NCBI RefSeq assembly: GCF_900021175.1
Contig: NZ_FCOP01000011.1
Location: 558,001 to 622,000 of the forward strand
DNA from: Pseudenterobacter timonensis
GTDB lineage: Bacteria; Pseudomonadota; Gammaproteobacteria; Enterobacterales; Enterobacteriaceae
DNA: 64,000 nt
Direction: 5' to 3'
In this document: positions 1 through 8,760 of the stretch, piece by piece
Numbering within the stretch: the first letter of the stretch is position 1
How the letters are laid out: each line of letters opens with the position of its first letter
The notes under the pieces: model-generated
The model's input: only the letters and a program-made list of their open reading frames with translations
Databases searched by the model: none
What the model was told of the DNA's origin: nothing
Position numbers and translations under genes: made by a program

Positions 1-1034
1 CTGGAGTAAGGGACGCCGTTACGGTAAGCGGGGTTATGCTGCCAGACCATATGGCCGTCCGTACGGTGTTCGCCGGTGATTTTATTGTAGTTATTGACGT
101 TGATATTGATGTTATCGCCGTTGTGCGAGTAGCCATCGTGGTGATGATCGTCATCATGATGATGGTCATCATCATGGTGGTGATGATCATCGTCGTCATC
201 CCAGTCGATACTGCTGAACAGGGCATAGGTGGTCGCTACCCCCAGGCTGTAGCCGAAGCCGCGAACAAAGCTGCTGGTGAACTGTTCGCCCGGCGTTGGC
301 GGCAGGTAGACCGGGGGATAGCTGGCGTTTGGCCAGCTGCCGTAGACGGTGGACGGATTATAGCTGGGCACATAGACCACCTGCGGATCGGCAGGCTCGA
401 TTTTAATTACCGTGCCGCTGGCCGGTGCAGTGGTTACCTGCGCGGTGCTATTTTTGGCCGGGGCAGGCTTGTTGACGACCGTGACCGTCTGCTGCGGCGA
501 GGATTTAAGCGCGCCGGTTTGCTGCGCCAGCGCGCGCAACCGCTGTACGGAATCCATCACATCTTTGGGCTGGGCCAGGAAAGCGTCACCCAGATTCTGT
601 ACCCACTCGGGATTGCCCCCAAGTAAGGACATCAGCTGCGGGAAGGCGACGAGTGACTTTACGCTGGCGTCCCATGGCTGGCTGGAAACCGCCTGGATCG
701 CGGCGTCGCCCTGCATGTTGGGGTTATCCTGCGACCACTGCGCGGCCTGAATCACGCTGGACGGGTAGGTCGATGCCATCAGGACCTGCGACAGCAACGG
801 GTCGGGATAGAGCGCGACAGGGGCGGTCCACTGGTCGATCTGCGCCGCGCTGTAGGTGGGCGTTACCGCAGGCGCGGGTGGTGTGGTGGTGGCTGGTACG
901 GCGCTCTGTACCGCTGGCGTCGACTCGCTCACGGCTTCGGGCGCACGGCTTTTGACATACAGCACGCCGGAAGCGGCAAAAAGTCCGGCGCTACAGAGCA
1001 GAGCAAGAAGGTGGGGCTTAAAGGGCAACTTCAT
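1..1034 (-). CDS. yacH: DUF3300 family exported protein YacH (3' end cut by window edge)
   Basis: The reading frame is open from an ATG at 1034 to the left edge, so the C-terminus is missing and about 344 codons are visible. The N-terminus (MKLPFKPHLL, then a hydrophobic stretch) looks like a signal peptide or membrane anchor. It is followed by an Ala/Pro-rich linker and the DUF3300 core, with motifs such as WTAPVALYPDPLLSQVLMAS and YVPSYNPSTVYGSWP. Downstream, around 115-215, is a long tract of Asp and His codons, then a Asn/Ile-rich segment. In E. coli yacH lies between lpd and acnB, which agrees with acnB starting divergently here. Function is unknown; the His/Asp tract suggests metal binding, which is inference only. 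Confidence 0.85.
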   Translation of the reverse strand, partial: MKLPFKPHLLALLCSAGLFAASGVLYVKSRAPEAVSESTPAVQSAVPATTTPPAPAVTPTYSAAQIDQWTAPVALYPDPLLSQVLMASTYPSSVIQAAQWSQDNPNMQGDAAIQAVSSQPWDASVKSLVAFPQLMSLLGGNPEWVQNLGDAFLAQPKDVMDSVQRLRALAQQTGALKSSPQQTVTVVNKPAPAKNSTAQVTTAPASGTVIKIEPADPQVVYVPSYNPSTVYGSWPNASYPPVYLPPTPGEQFTSSFVRGFGYSLGVATTYALFSSIDWDDDDDHHHHDDDHHHDDDHHHDGYSHNGDNININVNNYNKITGEHRTDGHMVWQHNPAYRNGVPYS

Positions 1035-1402
1035 AGATAACTCCAGGGGGAGCAGCGCCGTGAGGCATGTTATGCGGGAGTATTAGGCAAGCGGTTTTTA
1101 CTTTTTTGACTTTAATGGTGGATCTGTTTCGCCTGTCTGAATAAAGAGTGTGACGGTTTATTACACAAATTATAGGCGGGGGTAATATCTGGCGTCTATA
1201 AACCAGGCAGAATGGGGCTATACCATTCTTAACGATTCAGCAAATATTTTAATGTTGCTTTTTTGTAAACGGATTAACACTGTGCAGAAATCCTGCTATG
1301 CTGCCCAGCGCGGTATCGGGCATTTACCCTACAAACTGCTGTCTCACAGGAGCGTGAAGAGAACGCCGGCCGCATATGACAATGAGAGCGAGGAGAACCG
1401 TC
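1035..1402 (+). promoter_or_regulatory. yacH-acnB intergenic region with acnB promoter
   Basis: This 368-bp divergent spacer holds no convincing gene. A good sigma-70 promoter pointing at acnB is visible: TTAACA at 1274-1279, a 17-bp spacer, and TATGCT at 1297-1302. The remaining roughly 100 bp would be an untranslated leader ending in the AGGAG ribosome site at 1391-1395. The left part is AT-rich and presumably carries the yacH promoter. No operator is clear enough to name. Confidence 0.6.
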
Positions 1403-4000
1403 GTGCTAGAAGAATACCGTAAGCACGTAGCAGAACGTGCCGCCGAGGGAATTGTACCCAAACCGTTAGATGCAACCCAAATGGCCGCGCTCGTCGAGCT
1501 GCTGAAGAATCCGCCTGCGGGCGAAGAAGCATTCCTGTTAGACCTGTTGATTAACCGAGTTCCACCGGGCGTTGATGAAGCGGCCTACGTCAAAGCCGGT
1601 TTCCTTGCTGCGATAGCCAAAGGCGAAGCGACCTCCCCCCTGGTTACCCCTGAGAAAGCGATTGAACTGCTTGGCACCATGCAGGGCGGCTACAACATTC
1701 ACCCGCTGATTGATGCACTGGACAACGACACGCTGGCACCGATTGCCGTCAAAGCGCTCTCCCACACGCTGCTAATGTTCGATAACTTCTACGATGTGGA
1801 AGAGAAAGCCAAAGCGGGCAACGTTTACGCGAAACAGGTTATGCAATCCTGGGCCGATGCGGAGTGGTTCCTGAGCCGTCCTCAGCTTGCCGAAAAAATG
1901 ACCGTCACCGTCTTTAAGGTGACCGGTGAAACTAACACCGATGACCTCTCTCCGGCGCCGGATGCTTGGTCGCGTCCTGACATCCCGCTGCACGCCCTGG
2001 CGATGCTGAAAAACGCCCGCGAAGGCATTGAGCCGGATCAGCCGGGCGTGGTTGGCCCGATCAAGCAGATCGAAGCGTTAGCCCAAAAAGGTTTCCCGCT
2101 GGCCTACGTCGGTGACGTGGTGGGTACCGGATCTTCACGTAAGTCCGCCACCAACTCCGTGCTGTGGTTCATGGGTGACGACATTCCGCACGTGCCGAAC
2201 AAGCGCGGCGGCGGCCTCTGCCTCGGCGGCAAAATTGCGCCAATCTTCTTCAACACCATGGAAGATGCGGGCGCGCTGCCAATTGAAGTGGACGTGAGCA
2301 ACCTGAACATGGGCGACGTGATTGACGTTTACCCGTATAAAGGCGAAGTGCGCAACCACGAAACCAACGAACTGCTGGCGACCTTTGCGCTGAAAACCGA
2401 CGTGCTGATTGACGAAGTGCGCGCCGGTGGCCGTATTCCGCTGATTATCGGCCGTGGCCTGACCACCAAAGCGCGTGAAGCGATGGGTCTGCCGCACTCA
2501 GACGTTTTCCGTCAGGCGAAAGATGTGGCTGAAAGCAGCCGCGGCTACTCGCTGGCGCAGAAAATGGTGGGCCGCGCCTGCGGCGTAGCCGGTATCCGTC
2601 CTGGCGCCTACTGCGAGCCAAAGATGACCTCTGTAGGTTCTCAGGATACCACCGGCCCGATGACCCGTGACGAGCTGAAAGACCTGGCCTGCCTGGGCTT
2701 CTCCTCCGATCTGGTGATGCAGTCCTTCTGCCACACTGCGGCCTATCCGAAGCCGGTTGACGTAACCACGCACCACACGCTGCCCGACTTCATTATGAAC
2801 CGCGGCGGCGTCTCCCTGCGTCCGGGCGATGGCGTAATCCACTCCTGGCTGAACCGCATGCTGCTGCCGGATACCGTCGGTACTGGCGGTGATTCCCATA
2901 CCCGTTTCCCTATCGGTATCTCTTTCCCGGCGGGCTCCGGCTTGGTGGCGTTTGCCGCTGCCACCGGCGTGATGCCGCTGGATATGCCGGAATCGGTGCT
3001 GGTGCGCTTTAAAGGAACCATGCAGCCGGGCATCACTCTGCGCGATCTGGTGCATGCGATCCCGCTGTACGCCATCAAACAGGGTCTGCTGACCGTGGAG
3101 AAGAAAGGTAAGAAAAACATCTTCTCGGGCCGCATTCTGGAAATTGAAGGTCTGCCGGATCTGAAAGTTGAGCAGGCGTTCGAGCTGACCGATGCCTCTG
3201 CCGAGCGTTCTGCGGCGGGCTGCACCATCAAGCTCAACAAAGAGCCGATTATCGAATATCTGACCTCCAACATCGTGCTGCTGAAGTGGATGATTGCAGA
3301 AGGCTACGGCGACCGTCGTACGCTGGAACGCCGTATTCAGGGTATGGAAAAATGGCTGGCGGATCCACAGCTGCTGGAAGCCGATGCCGACGCGGAGTAC
3401 GCGGCGGTGATCGAGATCGATCTGGCGGATATCAAAGAGCCGATCCTCTGTGCGCCAAACGATCCGGACGACGCGCGTCTGCTCTCTGACGTACAGGGCG
3501 AGAAGATTGACGAAGTGTTCATCGGCTCTTGTATGACCAACATCGGCCACTTCCGTGCGGCGGGTAAACTGCTGGATACCCACAAAGGCCAGCTGCCGAC
3601 CCGTCTGTGGGTGGCGCCGCCAACCCGTATGGATGCGGCTCAGCTGACCGAAGAGGGCTACTACAGCGTATTCGGTAAGAGTGGGGCGCGTATTGAGATC
3701 CCAGGCTGCTCCCTGTGCATGGGCAACCAGGCACGCGTGGCGGACGGTGCGACGGTGGTCTCTACCTCGACCCGTAACTTCCCGAACCGTTTAGGTACTG
3801 GTGCGAACGTCTATCTGGCTTCTGCGGAGCTGGCGGCGGTTGCGGCGCTGATCGGCAAACTGCCGACGCCGGAAGAGTACCAGACCTTTGTGGCTCAGGT
3901 AGATAAGACGGCGGTGGATACCTATCGCTATCTGAACTTCGACCAGCTTTCTCAGTACACCGAGAAGGCGGACGGGGTTATCTTCCAGACGGCGGTGTAA
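1403..4000 (+). CDS. acnB: bifunctional aconitate hydratase B / 2-methylisocitrate dehydratase
   Basis: AcnB is the main TCA-cycle aconitase: it interconverts citrate and isocitrate through cis-aconitate with a [4Fe-4S] cluster. The protein starts [15 protein letters not shown] after a GTG codon at 1403 preceded by AGGAG, giving 865 aa, the E. coli length. An upstream in-frame ATG at 1376 lacks a suitable ribosome site and is rejected. The N-terminal HEAT-like and swivel domains come first (about residues 1-380), as is typical for the AcnB class. The cluster cysteines are visible in GSCMTNIG and in the CxxC of GCSLCMGNQ near the C-terminus. In E. coli the gene is monocistronic; here it is followed by a palindromic repeat and yacL. 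Cluster-free AcnB binds mRNA in E. coli (known for the family, not shown here). Confidence 0.98.
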   Translation: MLEEYRKHVAERAAEGIVPKPLDATQMAALVELLKNPPAGEEAFLLDLLINRVPPGVDEAAYVKAGFLAAIAKGEATSPLVTPEKAIELLGTMQGGYNIHPLIDALDNDTLAPIAVKALSHTLLMFDNFYDVEEKAKAGNVYAKQVMQSWADAEWFLSRPQLAEKMTVTVFKVTGETNTDDLSPAPDAWSRPDIPLHALAMLKNAREGIEPDQPGVVGPIKQIEALAQKGFPLAYVGDVVGTGSSRKSATNSVLWFMGDDIPHVPNKRGGGLCLGGKIAPIFFNTMEDAGALPIEVDVSNLNMGDVIDVYPYKGEVRNHETNELLATFALKTDVLIDEVRAGGRIPLIIGRGLTTKAREAMGLPHSDVFRQAKDVAESSRGYSLAQKMVGRACGVAGIRPGAYCEPKMTSVGSQDTTGPMTRDELKDLACLGFSSDLVMQSFCHTAAYPKPVDVTTHHTLPDFIMNRGGVSLRPGDGVIHSWLNRMLLPDTVGTGGDSHTRFPIGISFPAGSGLVAFAAATGVMPLDMPESVLVRFKGTMQPGITLRDLVHAIPLYAIKQGLLTVEKKGKKNIFSGRILEIEGLPDLKVEQAFELTDASAERSAAGCTIKLNKEPIIEYLTSNIVLLKWMIAEGYGDRRTLERRIQGMEKWLADPQLLEADADAEYAAVIEIDLADIKEPILCAPNDPDDARLLSDVQGEKIDEVFIGSCMTNIGHFRAAGKLLDTHKGQLPTRLWVAPPTRMDAAQLTEEGYYSVFGKSGARIEIPGCSLCMGNQARVADGATVVSTSTRNFPNRLGTGANVYLASAELAAVAALIGKLPTPEEYQTFVAQVDKTAVDTYRYLNFDQLSQYTEKADGVIFQTAV

Positions 4001-4006
4001 AACCAA

Positions 4007-4090
4007 CCCCTCACCCTGGCCCTCTCCCCAAAGGGGAGAGGGAATACAGCCCCCCTCGCCCCTTTGGGGAGAGGGGCTGGGGGTGTGGGG
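4007..4090. repeat. minimal palindromic intergenic repeat (CCCTCACCC...GGGTGTGGGG type)
   Basis: Two inverted arms (4007-4042 and 4052-4090) each contain CCCTCTCCCC/AAAGGGGAGAGGG-type self-complementary sequence and are joined by a short AATACAG spacer. The arms read CCCCTCACCC on the left and the near-complement GGGTGTGGGG on the right. The whole element could fold as one long hairpin just after the acnB stop codon. A related but larger copy lies at 55894-56081 and shares the AATACAG core. Confidence 0.8.
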
Positions 4091-4182
4091 GATTTTTTAT
4101 TTTCATTCCTCCCACTTATCCCGCTTTTTTTCTCCCTCTCTGCTGCGATAATTACGCAATAAGCTTTGCAGAGGAAAATGCT

Positions 4183-4545
4183 ATGGATTACGAATTTCTG
4201 CGCGACATCACCGGCGTGGTGAAGGTGCGCATGTCGATGGGCCACGAAGTGGTCGGGCACTGGTTCAATGAAGAGGTAAAAGAGAATCTCGCCCTGCTCG
4301 ATGAGGTGGAACAGGCGGCGCGCACGGTCAAGGGCAGCGAACGTTCATGGCAGCGTGCAGGCCACGAATATACCCTGTGGATGGATGGCGAAGAGGTAAT
4401 GATACGGGCCAACCAGCTGGATTTCTCGGGGGATGAGATGGAAGAGGGGATGAGCTACTACGATGAGGAGAGCCTGTCGCTATGCGGCGTGGAAGATTTT
4501 CTTCAGGTGGTGGAAGCCTATCGAAAATTTGTAGGTCAATCCTGA
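4183..4545 (+). CDS. yacL: UPF0231 family protein YacL
   Basis: Small acidic cytoplasmic protein of 120 aa with N-terminus [20 protein letters not shown], recognisably the E. coli YacL sequence. It is preceded by GAGGAAAA at a proper distance. No signal peptide or membrane segment is seen. The family has no established biochemical function. It always sits downstream of acnB in related genomes. A strong terminator follows, so it is probably its own short transcription unit or a read-through partner of acnB. Confidence 0.93.
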   Translation: MDYEFLRDITGVVKVRMSMGHEVVGHWFNEEVKENLALLDEVEQAARTVKGSERSWQRAGHEYTLWMDGEEVMIRANQLDFSGDEMEEGMSYYDEESLSLCGVEDFLQVVEAYRKFVGQS

Positions 4546-4565
4546 GCGGATTTACTCATTTCCAG

Positions 4566-4594
4566 AGCCGGACATCTATGTCCGGCTTTTTTTT
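4566..4594 (+). terminator. rho-independent terminator after yacL
   Basis: Perfect 10-bp stem AGCCGGACAT / ATGTCCGGCT with a CT loop, directly followed by a run of eight T. Confidence 0.9.
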
Positions 4595-4637
4595 ATCCTG
4601 AATTGCCGTTATTGATTTTTATTAATCATTTTAAAAC

Positions 4638-4703
4638 TGTGATCTGGCGCGTTTGTGATCTAAATTTGATTAAATATAATCTTTGTGATTTTATTTAATC
4701 ACA
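4638..4703 (+). promoter_or_regulatory. promoter and candidate repressor operator of the acid-sugar operon
   Basis: TATAAT at 4675-4680 is a perfect -10 box with a weak TTTGTG -35 at 4652-4657 (17-bp spacer). A perfect inverted repeat, TGTGATT at 4684-4690 and AATCACA at 4697-4703 with a 6-bp spacer, covers the expected start site. Two further direct copies of TGTGATCT lie at 4638-4645 and 4654-4661. The placement over +1 is what a repressor operator would look like. The DeoR-family protein encoded at the end of the operon is the obvious candidate ligand (inference). Confidence 0.55.
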
Positions 4704-4726
4704 GCATAACAACAGGCGGGAAGACC

Positions 4727-5719
4727 ATGAACATCAAGAAGGCTATAGAACGTGTACCCGGCGGCATGATGGTTGTGCCACTGGTGATCGGCGCCATCAT
4801 CAATACTTTTGCCCCGCAGGCGCTGGAGATCGGCGGGTTCACTACCGCGCTGTTCAAAAACGGCGCGGCGCCGCTGATTGGCGCCTTCCTGCTCTGTATG
4901 GGAGCGGGAATTAGCGTGAAGGCCGCACCACAGGCGCTGTTGCAGGGCGGTACGATCACCCTGACCAAACTGCTGATTGCCGTTGCGCTAGGCCTCGGCG
5001 TTGAACATCTGTTCGGCGCAGAAGGGATCTTCGGCTTAAGCGGCGTGGCGATCATTGCGGCGATGAGCAACTCGAACGGCGGGCTTTACGCGGCGCTGGT
5101 GGGGGAGTTTGGCAACGAGCGTGACGTGGGGGCAATCTCCATTCTCTCTCTGAATGACGGCCCGTTCTTTACGATGATCGCGCTGGGCGCGGCGGGGATG
5201 GCGAACATTCCGATTATGGCGCTGGTCGCGGTGCTGGTCCCGCTGGTGGTGGGGATGATCCTTGGTAATCTCGATCCCAACATGCGTGAATTTCTGACCA
5301 AAGGCGGCCCGCTGCTGATCCCGTTCTTCGCCTTTGCGCTGGGCGCGGGGATCAACCTTGAAATGCTGCTGCAGGGCGGTCTGGCGGGCATTCTGCTCGG
5401 CGTGCTGACCACCTTCGTTGGCGGTTTCTTTAACATTCGCGCCGACCGTCTGGTGGGCGGGAGCGGCATTGCCGGCGCGGCGGCCTCCAGCACCGCGGGG
5501 AACGCCGTGGCAACGCCGCTGGCGATTGCCCAGGCCGACCCGTCGCTGGCGACGCCGCTGGCGATTGCCCAGGCCGACCCGTCGCTGGCGGCGGTTGCCG
5601 CCGCGGCCGCCCCGCTGATTGCCGCATCGGTAATCACCACCGCGATTCTGACGCCTGTTCTGACCTCGTGGGTCGCGAAAAAGCAGGCCCGTCAGGTCGC
5701 TGAGGAGAAAAAAGCATGA
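4727..5719 (+). CDS. KdgT-family acid-sugar permease (probable D-threonate/C4 sugar acid uptake)
   Basis: Polytopic inner-membrane protein of 330 aa related to 2-keto-3-deoxygluconate permease (KdgT family). Recognisable family segments are IERVPGGMMVVPL at the N-terminus, MSNSNGGLYAALVGE, LIPFFAFALGAGI and the ASSTAGNAVATP region. The ATG at 4727 follows GGCGGGAAG and matches the usual KdgT N-terminus; an upstream ATG at 4685 would add 14 unlikely residues. The gene overlaps dtnK by 4 bp (ATGA), so substrate is best inferred from the operon: a four-carbon sugar acid rather than KDG. An exact 13-residue repeat (TPLAIAQADPSLA twice) near the C-terminus is a recent duplication. Confidence 0.85.
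   Translation: MNIKKAIERVPGGMMVVPLVIGAIINTFAPQALEIGGFTTALFKNGAAPLIGAFLLCMGAGISVKAAPQALLQGGTITLTKLLIAVALGLGVEHLFGAEGIFGLSGVAIIAAMSNSNGGLYAALVGEFGNERDVGAISILSLNDGPFFTMIALGAAGMANIPIMALVAVLVPLVVGMILGNLDPNMREFLTKGGPLLIPFFAFALGAGINLEMLLQGGLAGILLGVLTTFVGGFFNIRADRLVGGSGIAGAAASSTAGNAVATPLAIAQADPSLATPLAIAQADPSLAAVAAAAAPLIAASVITTAILTPVLTSWVAKKQARQVAEEKKA
5513..5590 (+). repeat. 39-bp perfect tandem duplication inside the permease gene
   Basis: Bases 5513-5551 and 5552-5590 are identical. The unit begins ACGCCGCTGGCG and ends TCGCTGGCG. The length is divisible by three, so the frame is kept and 13 residues are added in a loop or helix near the C-terminus. The CGCTGGCG microhomology at both ends fits replication slippage. 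Confidence 0.95.
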
Positions 5720-6987
5720 AGATGATCGTTATCGCCGACGACTTTACGGGCTCTAACGATACCGGCGTGCAGCTGGCAAAGAAGGGGGCGCGCACGGAGG
5801 TGATGCTGACGCCGGAGCAAAAACCTTCCCGCCGCGCCGACGTGCTGGTGATCAATACCGAAAGCCGCGCGCTGCCCGCTGCAAAGGCCGCAAAAGCGGT
5901 AGATCAGGCGTTAGCGCCCTGGTGCGAAGGGGAGATGCACCCGCTGGTTTACAAGAAAATCGACTCCACCTTCCGCGGCAATGTTGGCGCTGAAGTGACC
6001 GCGGCGATGCGTGCTGCCAGCCGGACGCTGGCGGTTATCGCGGCGGCAATCCCCGCGGCCGGGCGTACTACACGCGACGGATTATGCCTGGTCAACGATA
6101 CGCCGCTGCTGGAGACCGAATTTGCCAGCGATCCGAAAACGCCGATTCTCTCCTCGCGCATTGCGGAGCTGATCGCGCTGCAGAGCGATATCCCGGTGCA
6201 TGAAGTGTCGCTTGACGACGTGCGTCGCGGGCAACTCAGCGCGTTACTGAGAGCCTTTGCCACCGAGGGGGAGTGCATGGTGGTGGTCGATGCGGTGGAA
6301 GATCGCGATCTCTCGCTGATTGCACAGGCTATTTGTGAACAAGAAACGCTGCCACTGCTGGTCGGCGCTGCCGGACTGGCGAACGCGCTGCCGGTCAGAA
6401 TGTTCATGCAGGAGAAACAGGAGCTGCCGGTGCTGGTGGTGGCCGGATCGATGAGCGAAGCCACGCGGCGGCAGGTTGAGAAAGCGCTCTGCCAGGCACG
6501 CGCCAGCGTTGTGGATATCGATGCTTCGCGTCTGGCCTCAGCGCAGGCCGACCAGGAGATGGCCGCGGTAGTGGAGCAGGCATGCGCGCTGCTCAGCCGC
6601 CAGCAGCACACGATTTTACGCACCAGCCGGAGCGCGGACGATCGGCAGATGATCGACGCGCTGTGTACTGAAGCCGGCGTGAGCCGCCAGCAGCTCGGCG
6701 AAATGCTCAGCCAGCGCCTCGGGACCATTACGCTGCGCATTATCGAACAGGCGCGTATTGGCGGGCTGTTTCTGACCGGAGGGGATATCGCCACCGCGGT
6801 CGCCAGCGCGCTCGGCGCGGAAGGCTATCGCATTCAGAGCGAGGTGGCGCCCTGCATTCCCTGCGGGACGTTTGTGAACAGCGAAATCGACGATCTTCCG
6901 GTGATCACCAAAGCAGGCGGATTCGGTTCAGACAGCACCCTTTGTGATGCGCTTTATTTTATTGAGGAGATGTACAGTGGTAACTAA
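5716..6987 (+). CDS. dtnK: DUF1537 four-carbon acid sugar kinase, D-threonate kinase type
   Basis: The 423-aa protein begins MKMIVIADDFTGSNDTGVQL, the hallmark N-terminal sugar-acid binding motif of the DUF1537 kinase family, and has a Gly-rich ATP-binding part near the C-terminus (GLFLTGGDIATAV, then KAGGFGSDSTL). DUF1537 proteins paired with PdxA2 phosphorylate D-threonate or D-erythronate at O4; Salmonella has the same kinase-PdxA2 pair next to yacL. The start overlaps the permease stop and the end overlaps the pdxA2 start, so the three genes are translationally linked. D-threonate rather than erythronate is assigned by synteny with Salmonella, not by seen residues. Confidence 0.85.
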   Translation: MKMIVIADDFTGSNDTGVQLAKKGARTEVMLTPEQKPSRRADVLVINTESRALPAAKAAKAVDQALAPWCEGEMHPLVYKKIDSTFRGNVGAEVTAAMRAASRTLAVIAAAIPAAGRTTRDGLCLVNDTPLLETEFASDPKTPILSSRIAELIALQSDIPVHEVSLDDVRRGQLSALLRAFATEGECMVVVDAVEDRDLSLIAQAICEQETLPLLVGAAGLANALPVRMFMQEKQELPVLVVAGSMSEATRRQVEKALCQARASVVDIDASRLASAQADQEMAAVVEQACALLSRQQHTILRTSRSADDRQMIDALCTEAGVSRQQLGEMLSQRLGTITLRIIEQARIGGLFLTGGDIATAVASALGAEGYRIQSEVAPCIPCGTFVNSEIDDLPVITKAGGFGSDSTLCDALYFIEEMYSGN

Positions 6988-7960
6988 AACAATTGCGATT
7001 ACGATGGGCGACCCGGCGGGTATTGGTCCGGAAATTATTGTCAAAGCGCTTGGTGAAGATGAGCTTAACGGCGCGCCGCTGGTGGTGGTGGGCTGTCTGC
7101 AAACTCTGAAACGTCTGCAGGCTAAAGGGCTGGCGGATGGGATGACGTTCCGCACGATTGACAGGGTCGCAGACGCGCAATTTACGTCGGGCGTGATTCA
7201 CGTCATCGACGAGCCGCTGGCGCAGCCGGAGGCGCTGGAGCCAGGTAAAGTGCAGGCCCAGGCGGGCGATCTGGCCTACCGCTGCGTAAAACGGGCGACG
7301 GAGCTGGCGATGAAAGGCGACGTACACGCCATCGCCACCGCGCCGCTGAATAAAGAAGCGCTGCATCTGGCGGGACACAATTACCCGGGCCATACCGAAC
7401 TGCTGGCGACCCTGACCGAAAGCCGCGACTACGCCATGGTGCTCTACACCGACAAGCTGAAGGTGATTCACGTCTCGACCCATATTGCGTTGCGCAAATT
7501 CCTCGACACCTTAAACGGACAACGCGTGGAGACGGTCATCAACATTGCGGATCGCTTCCTGAAACGCGTCGGCTTCGCCCAACCGCGCATCGCCGTTGCC
7601 GGGGTTAACCCCCATGCAGGTGAAAATGGTCTGTTTGGTGATGAAGAGATTCGCATCGTGTCGCCAGCCATCGAAAATATGAAGGCGAAGGGGCTGGACG
7701 TTTACGGTCCCTGCCCGCCGGATACCGTATTTTTACAGGCGTACGAAGGACAATATGACATGGTGGTGGCGATGTACCACGATCAGGGGCATATACCGCT
7801 CAAACTGCTCGGCTTCTACGACGGGGTGAATATCACCGCCGGTCTGCCGTTTATCCGCACCTCTGCCGATCATGGAACCGCGTTTGATATCGCCTGGACG
7901 GGAAAAGCAAAATCTGAGAGCATGGCCGTATCGATTAAACTGGCAATGCAACTGGCGTAA
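6977..7960 (+). CDS. pdxA2: PdxA2, D-threonate 4-phosphate dehydrogenase (PdxA family)
   Basis: NAD-dependent, metal-using oxidoreductase of the PdxA family, 327 aa from a GTG at 6977 preceded by GAGGAGA. Motifs: TMGDPAGIGPEI near the N-terminus, the metal-binding histidines in NYPGHTELL, GVNPHAGENG and MYHDQGHIP, and TSADHGTAFD. It is closely similar to Salmonella PdxA2, which oxidises and decarboxylates D-threonate 4-phosphate to dihydroxyacetone phosphate. Context with DtnK argues for catabolism rather than vitamin B6 synthesis. The start lies inside the last codons of dtnK. The alternative upstream ATG at 6944 would give an odd N-terminal extension. Confidence 0.88.
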   Translation: MVTKTIAITMGDPAGIGPEIIVKALGEDELNGAPLVVVGCLQTLKRLQAKGLADGMTFRTIDRVADAQFTSGVIHVIDEPLAQPEALEPGKVQAQAGDLAYRCVKRATELAMKGDVHAIATAPLNKEALHLAGHNYPGHTELLATLTESRDYAMVLYTDKLKVIHVSTHIALRKFLDTLNGQRVETVINIADRFLKRVGFAQPRIAVAGVNPHAGENGLFGDEEIRIVSPAIENMKAKGLDVYGPCPPDTVFLQAYEGQYDMVVAMYHDQGHIPLKLLGFYDGVNITAGLPFIRTSADHGTAFDIAWTGKAKSESMAVSIKLAMQLA

Positions 7961-7969
7961 TTTCCTGTT

Positions 7970-8740
7970 ATGAAAGGACAACACCGTCTGGATAAGATTG
8001 TGGCGTATTTGAAAAATCATACGCTGGTGACCGTGGAACAGCTGGTGGATGCGGTAGAAGCATCGCCGGCGACGATCCGACGCGATCTGATCAAGCTGGA
8101 TGAGCAGGGCGTGATCAGCCGCAGCCACGGCGGTGTTGCCCTGCGACGCTTTGAGCCTGCTCAGCCTACGACCAATGAAAAGCAACTCCGATCGCCTGCG
8201 GAAAAGCGGGCGATTGCGCGTTTTGCCGCCTCGATGGTGCAGGCGGGCGACGCGGTGGTGCTGGACGCCGGCACCACCATGCTGGAGCTGGCAAAATGCC
8301 TGACCCATCTGCCGCTCAGGGTGATTACTGTCGATCTGCATATTGCCCTGTTTTTATCCGAGTTCCGTCAGATAGAAGTGACCATTGTCGGTGGCCGCAT
8401 CGATGACAGCAGCCAGTCCTGCATTGGCGAATTTGGCCGCAAAATGCTGCGAAGCGTCTACCCTGATATCGCTTTTATGAGCTGTAACACCTGGAGTCTG
8501 GAAAAGGGGGTAACGACCCCGACGGAAGAAAAGGCGGGACTGAAGCAGGAGATTATCGCCAATGCCCGGCGCAAGATCTTACTGGCCGACAGCAGCAAAT
8601 ATGGCGCCCATTCGCTATTCAATGTTGCGCCGTTGAGTCGCTTCACCGACGTGGTGACCGATGTGAGTTTGCCTCTTCCCGTTCAGGCTGAGCTGAAAGC
8701 GCATTCCGTTGCCCTTACGCTGGTACAGCCTGAACTTTAG
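7970..8740 (+). CDS. DeoR-family transcriptional repressor of the acid-sugar operon
   Basis: 256 aa with an N-terminal winged helix-turn-helix ([19 protein letters not shown], then [16 protein letters not shown], the DeoR signature) and a C-terminal DeoR effector domain related to sugar-phosphate isomerases ([29 protein letters not shown]). It starts 9 bp after pdxA2, so it is the last gene of the operon and probably controls it. The inverted repeat over the promoter at 4684-4703 is a plausible target. A phosphorylated pathway intermediate would be the expected inducer by family habit; this is not visible in the sequence. Confidence 0.88.
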   Translation: MKGQHRLDKIVAYLKNHTLVTVEQLVDAVEASPATIRRDLIKLDEQGVISRSHGGVALRRFEPAQPTTNEKQLRSPAEKRAIARFAASMVQAGDAVVLDAGTTMLELAKCLTHLPLRVITVDLHIALFLSEFRQIEVTIVGGRIDDSSQSCIGEFGRKMLRSVYPDIAFMSCNTWSLEKGVTTPTEEKAGLKQEIIANARRKILLADSSKYGAHSLFNVAPLSRFTDVVTDVSLPLPVQAELKAHSVALTLVQPEL

Positions 8741-8760
8741 TATCGTCAGACGATACGCCG

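Noticed and set aside
2498..3583. Long open frame on the minus strand opposite acnB (361 codons)
   Set aside because: It lies wholly inside a certain gene, its protein is rich in Arg/His/Gln in the manner of reverse-strand frames, and no ribosome site or known domain is seen.
4684..4703. CRP site upstream of the acid-sugar permease
   Set aside because: TGTGA and TCACA are 10 bp apart rather than 6, so it does not fit CRP spacing; treated as a repressor operator candidate.
6944..6976. ATG start for pdxA2 at 6944
   Set aside because: It lies inside dtnK without a ribosome site; the GTG at 6977 after GAGGAGA gives the family length of 327 aa.
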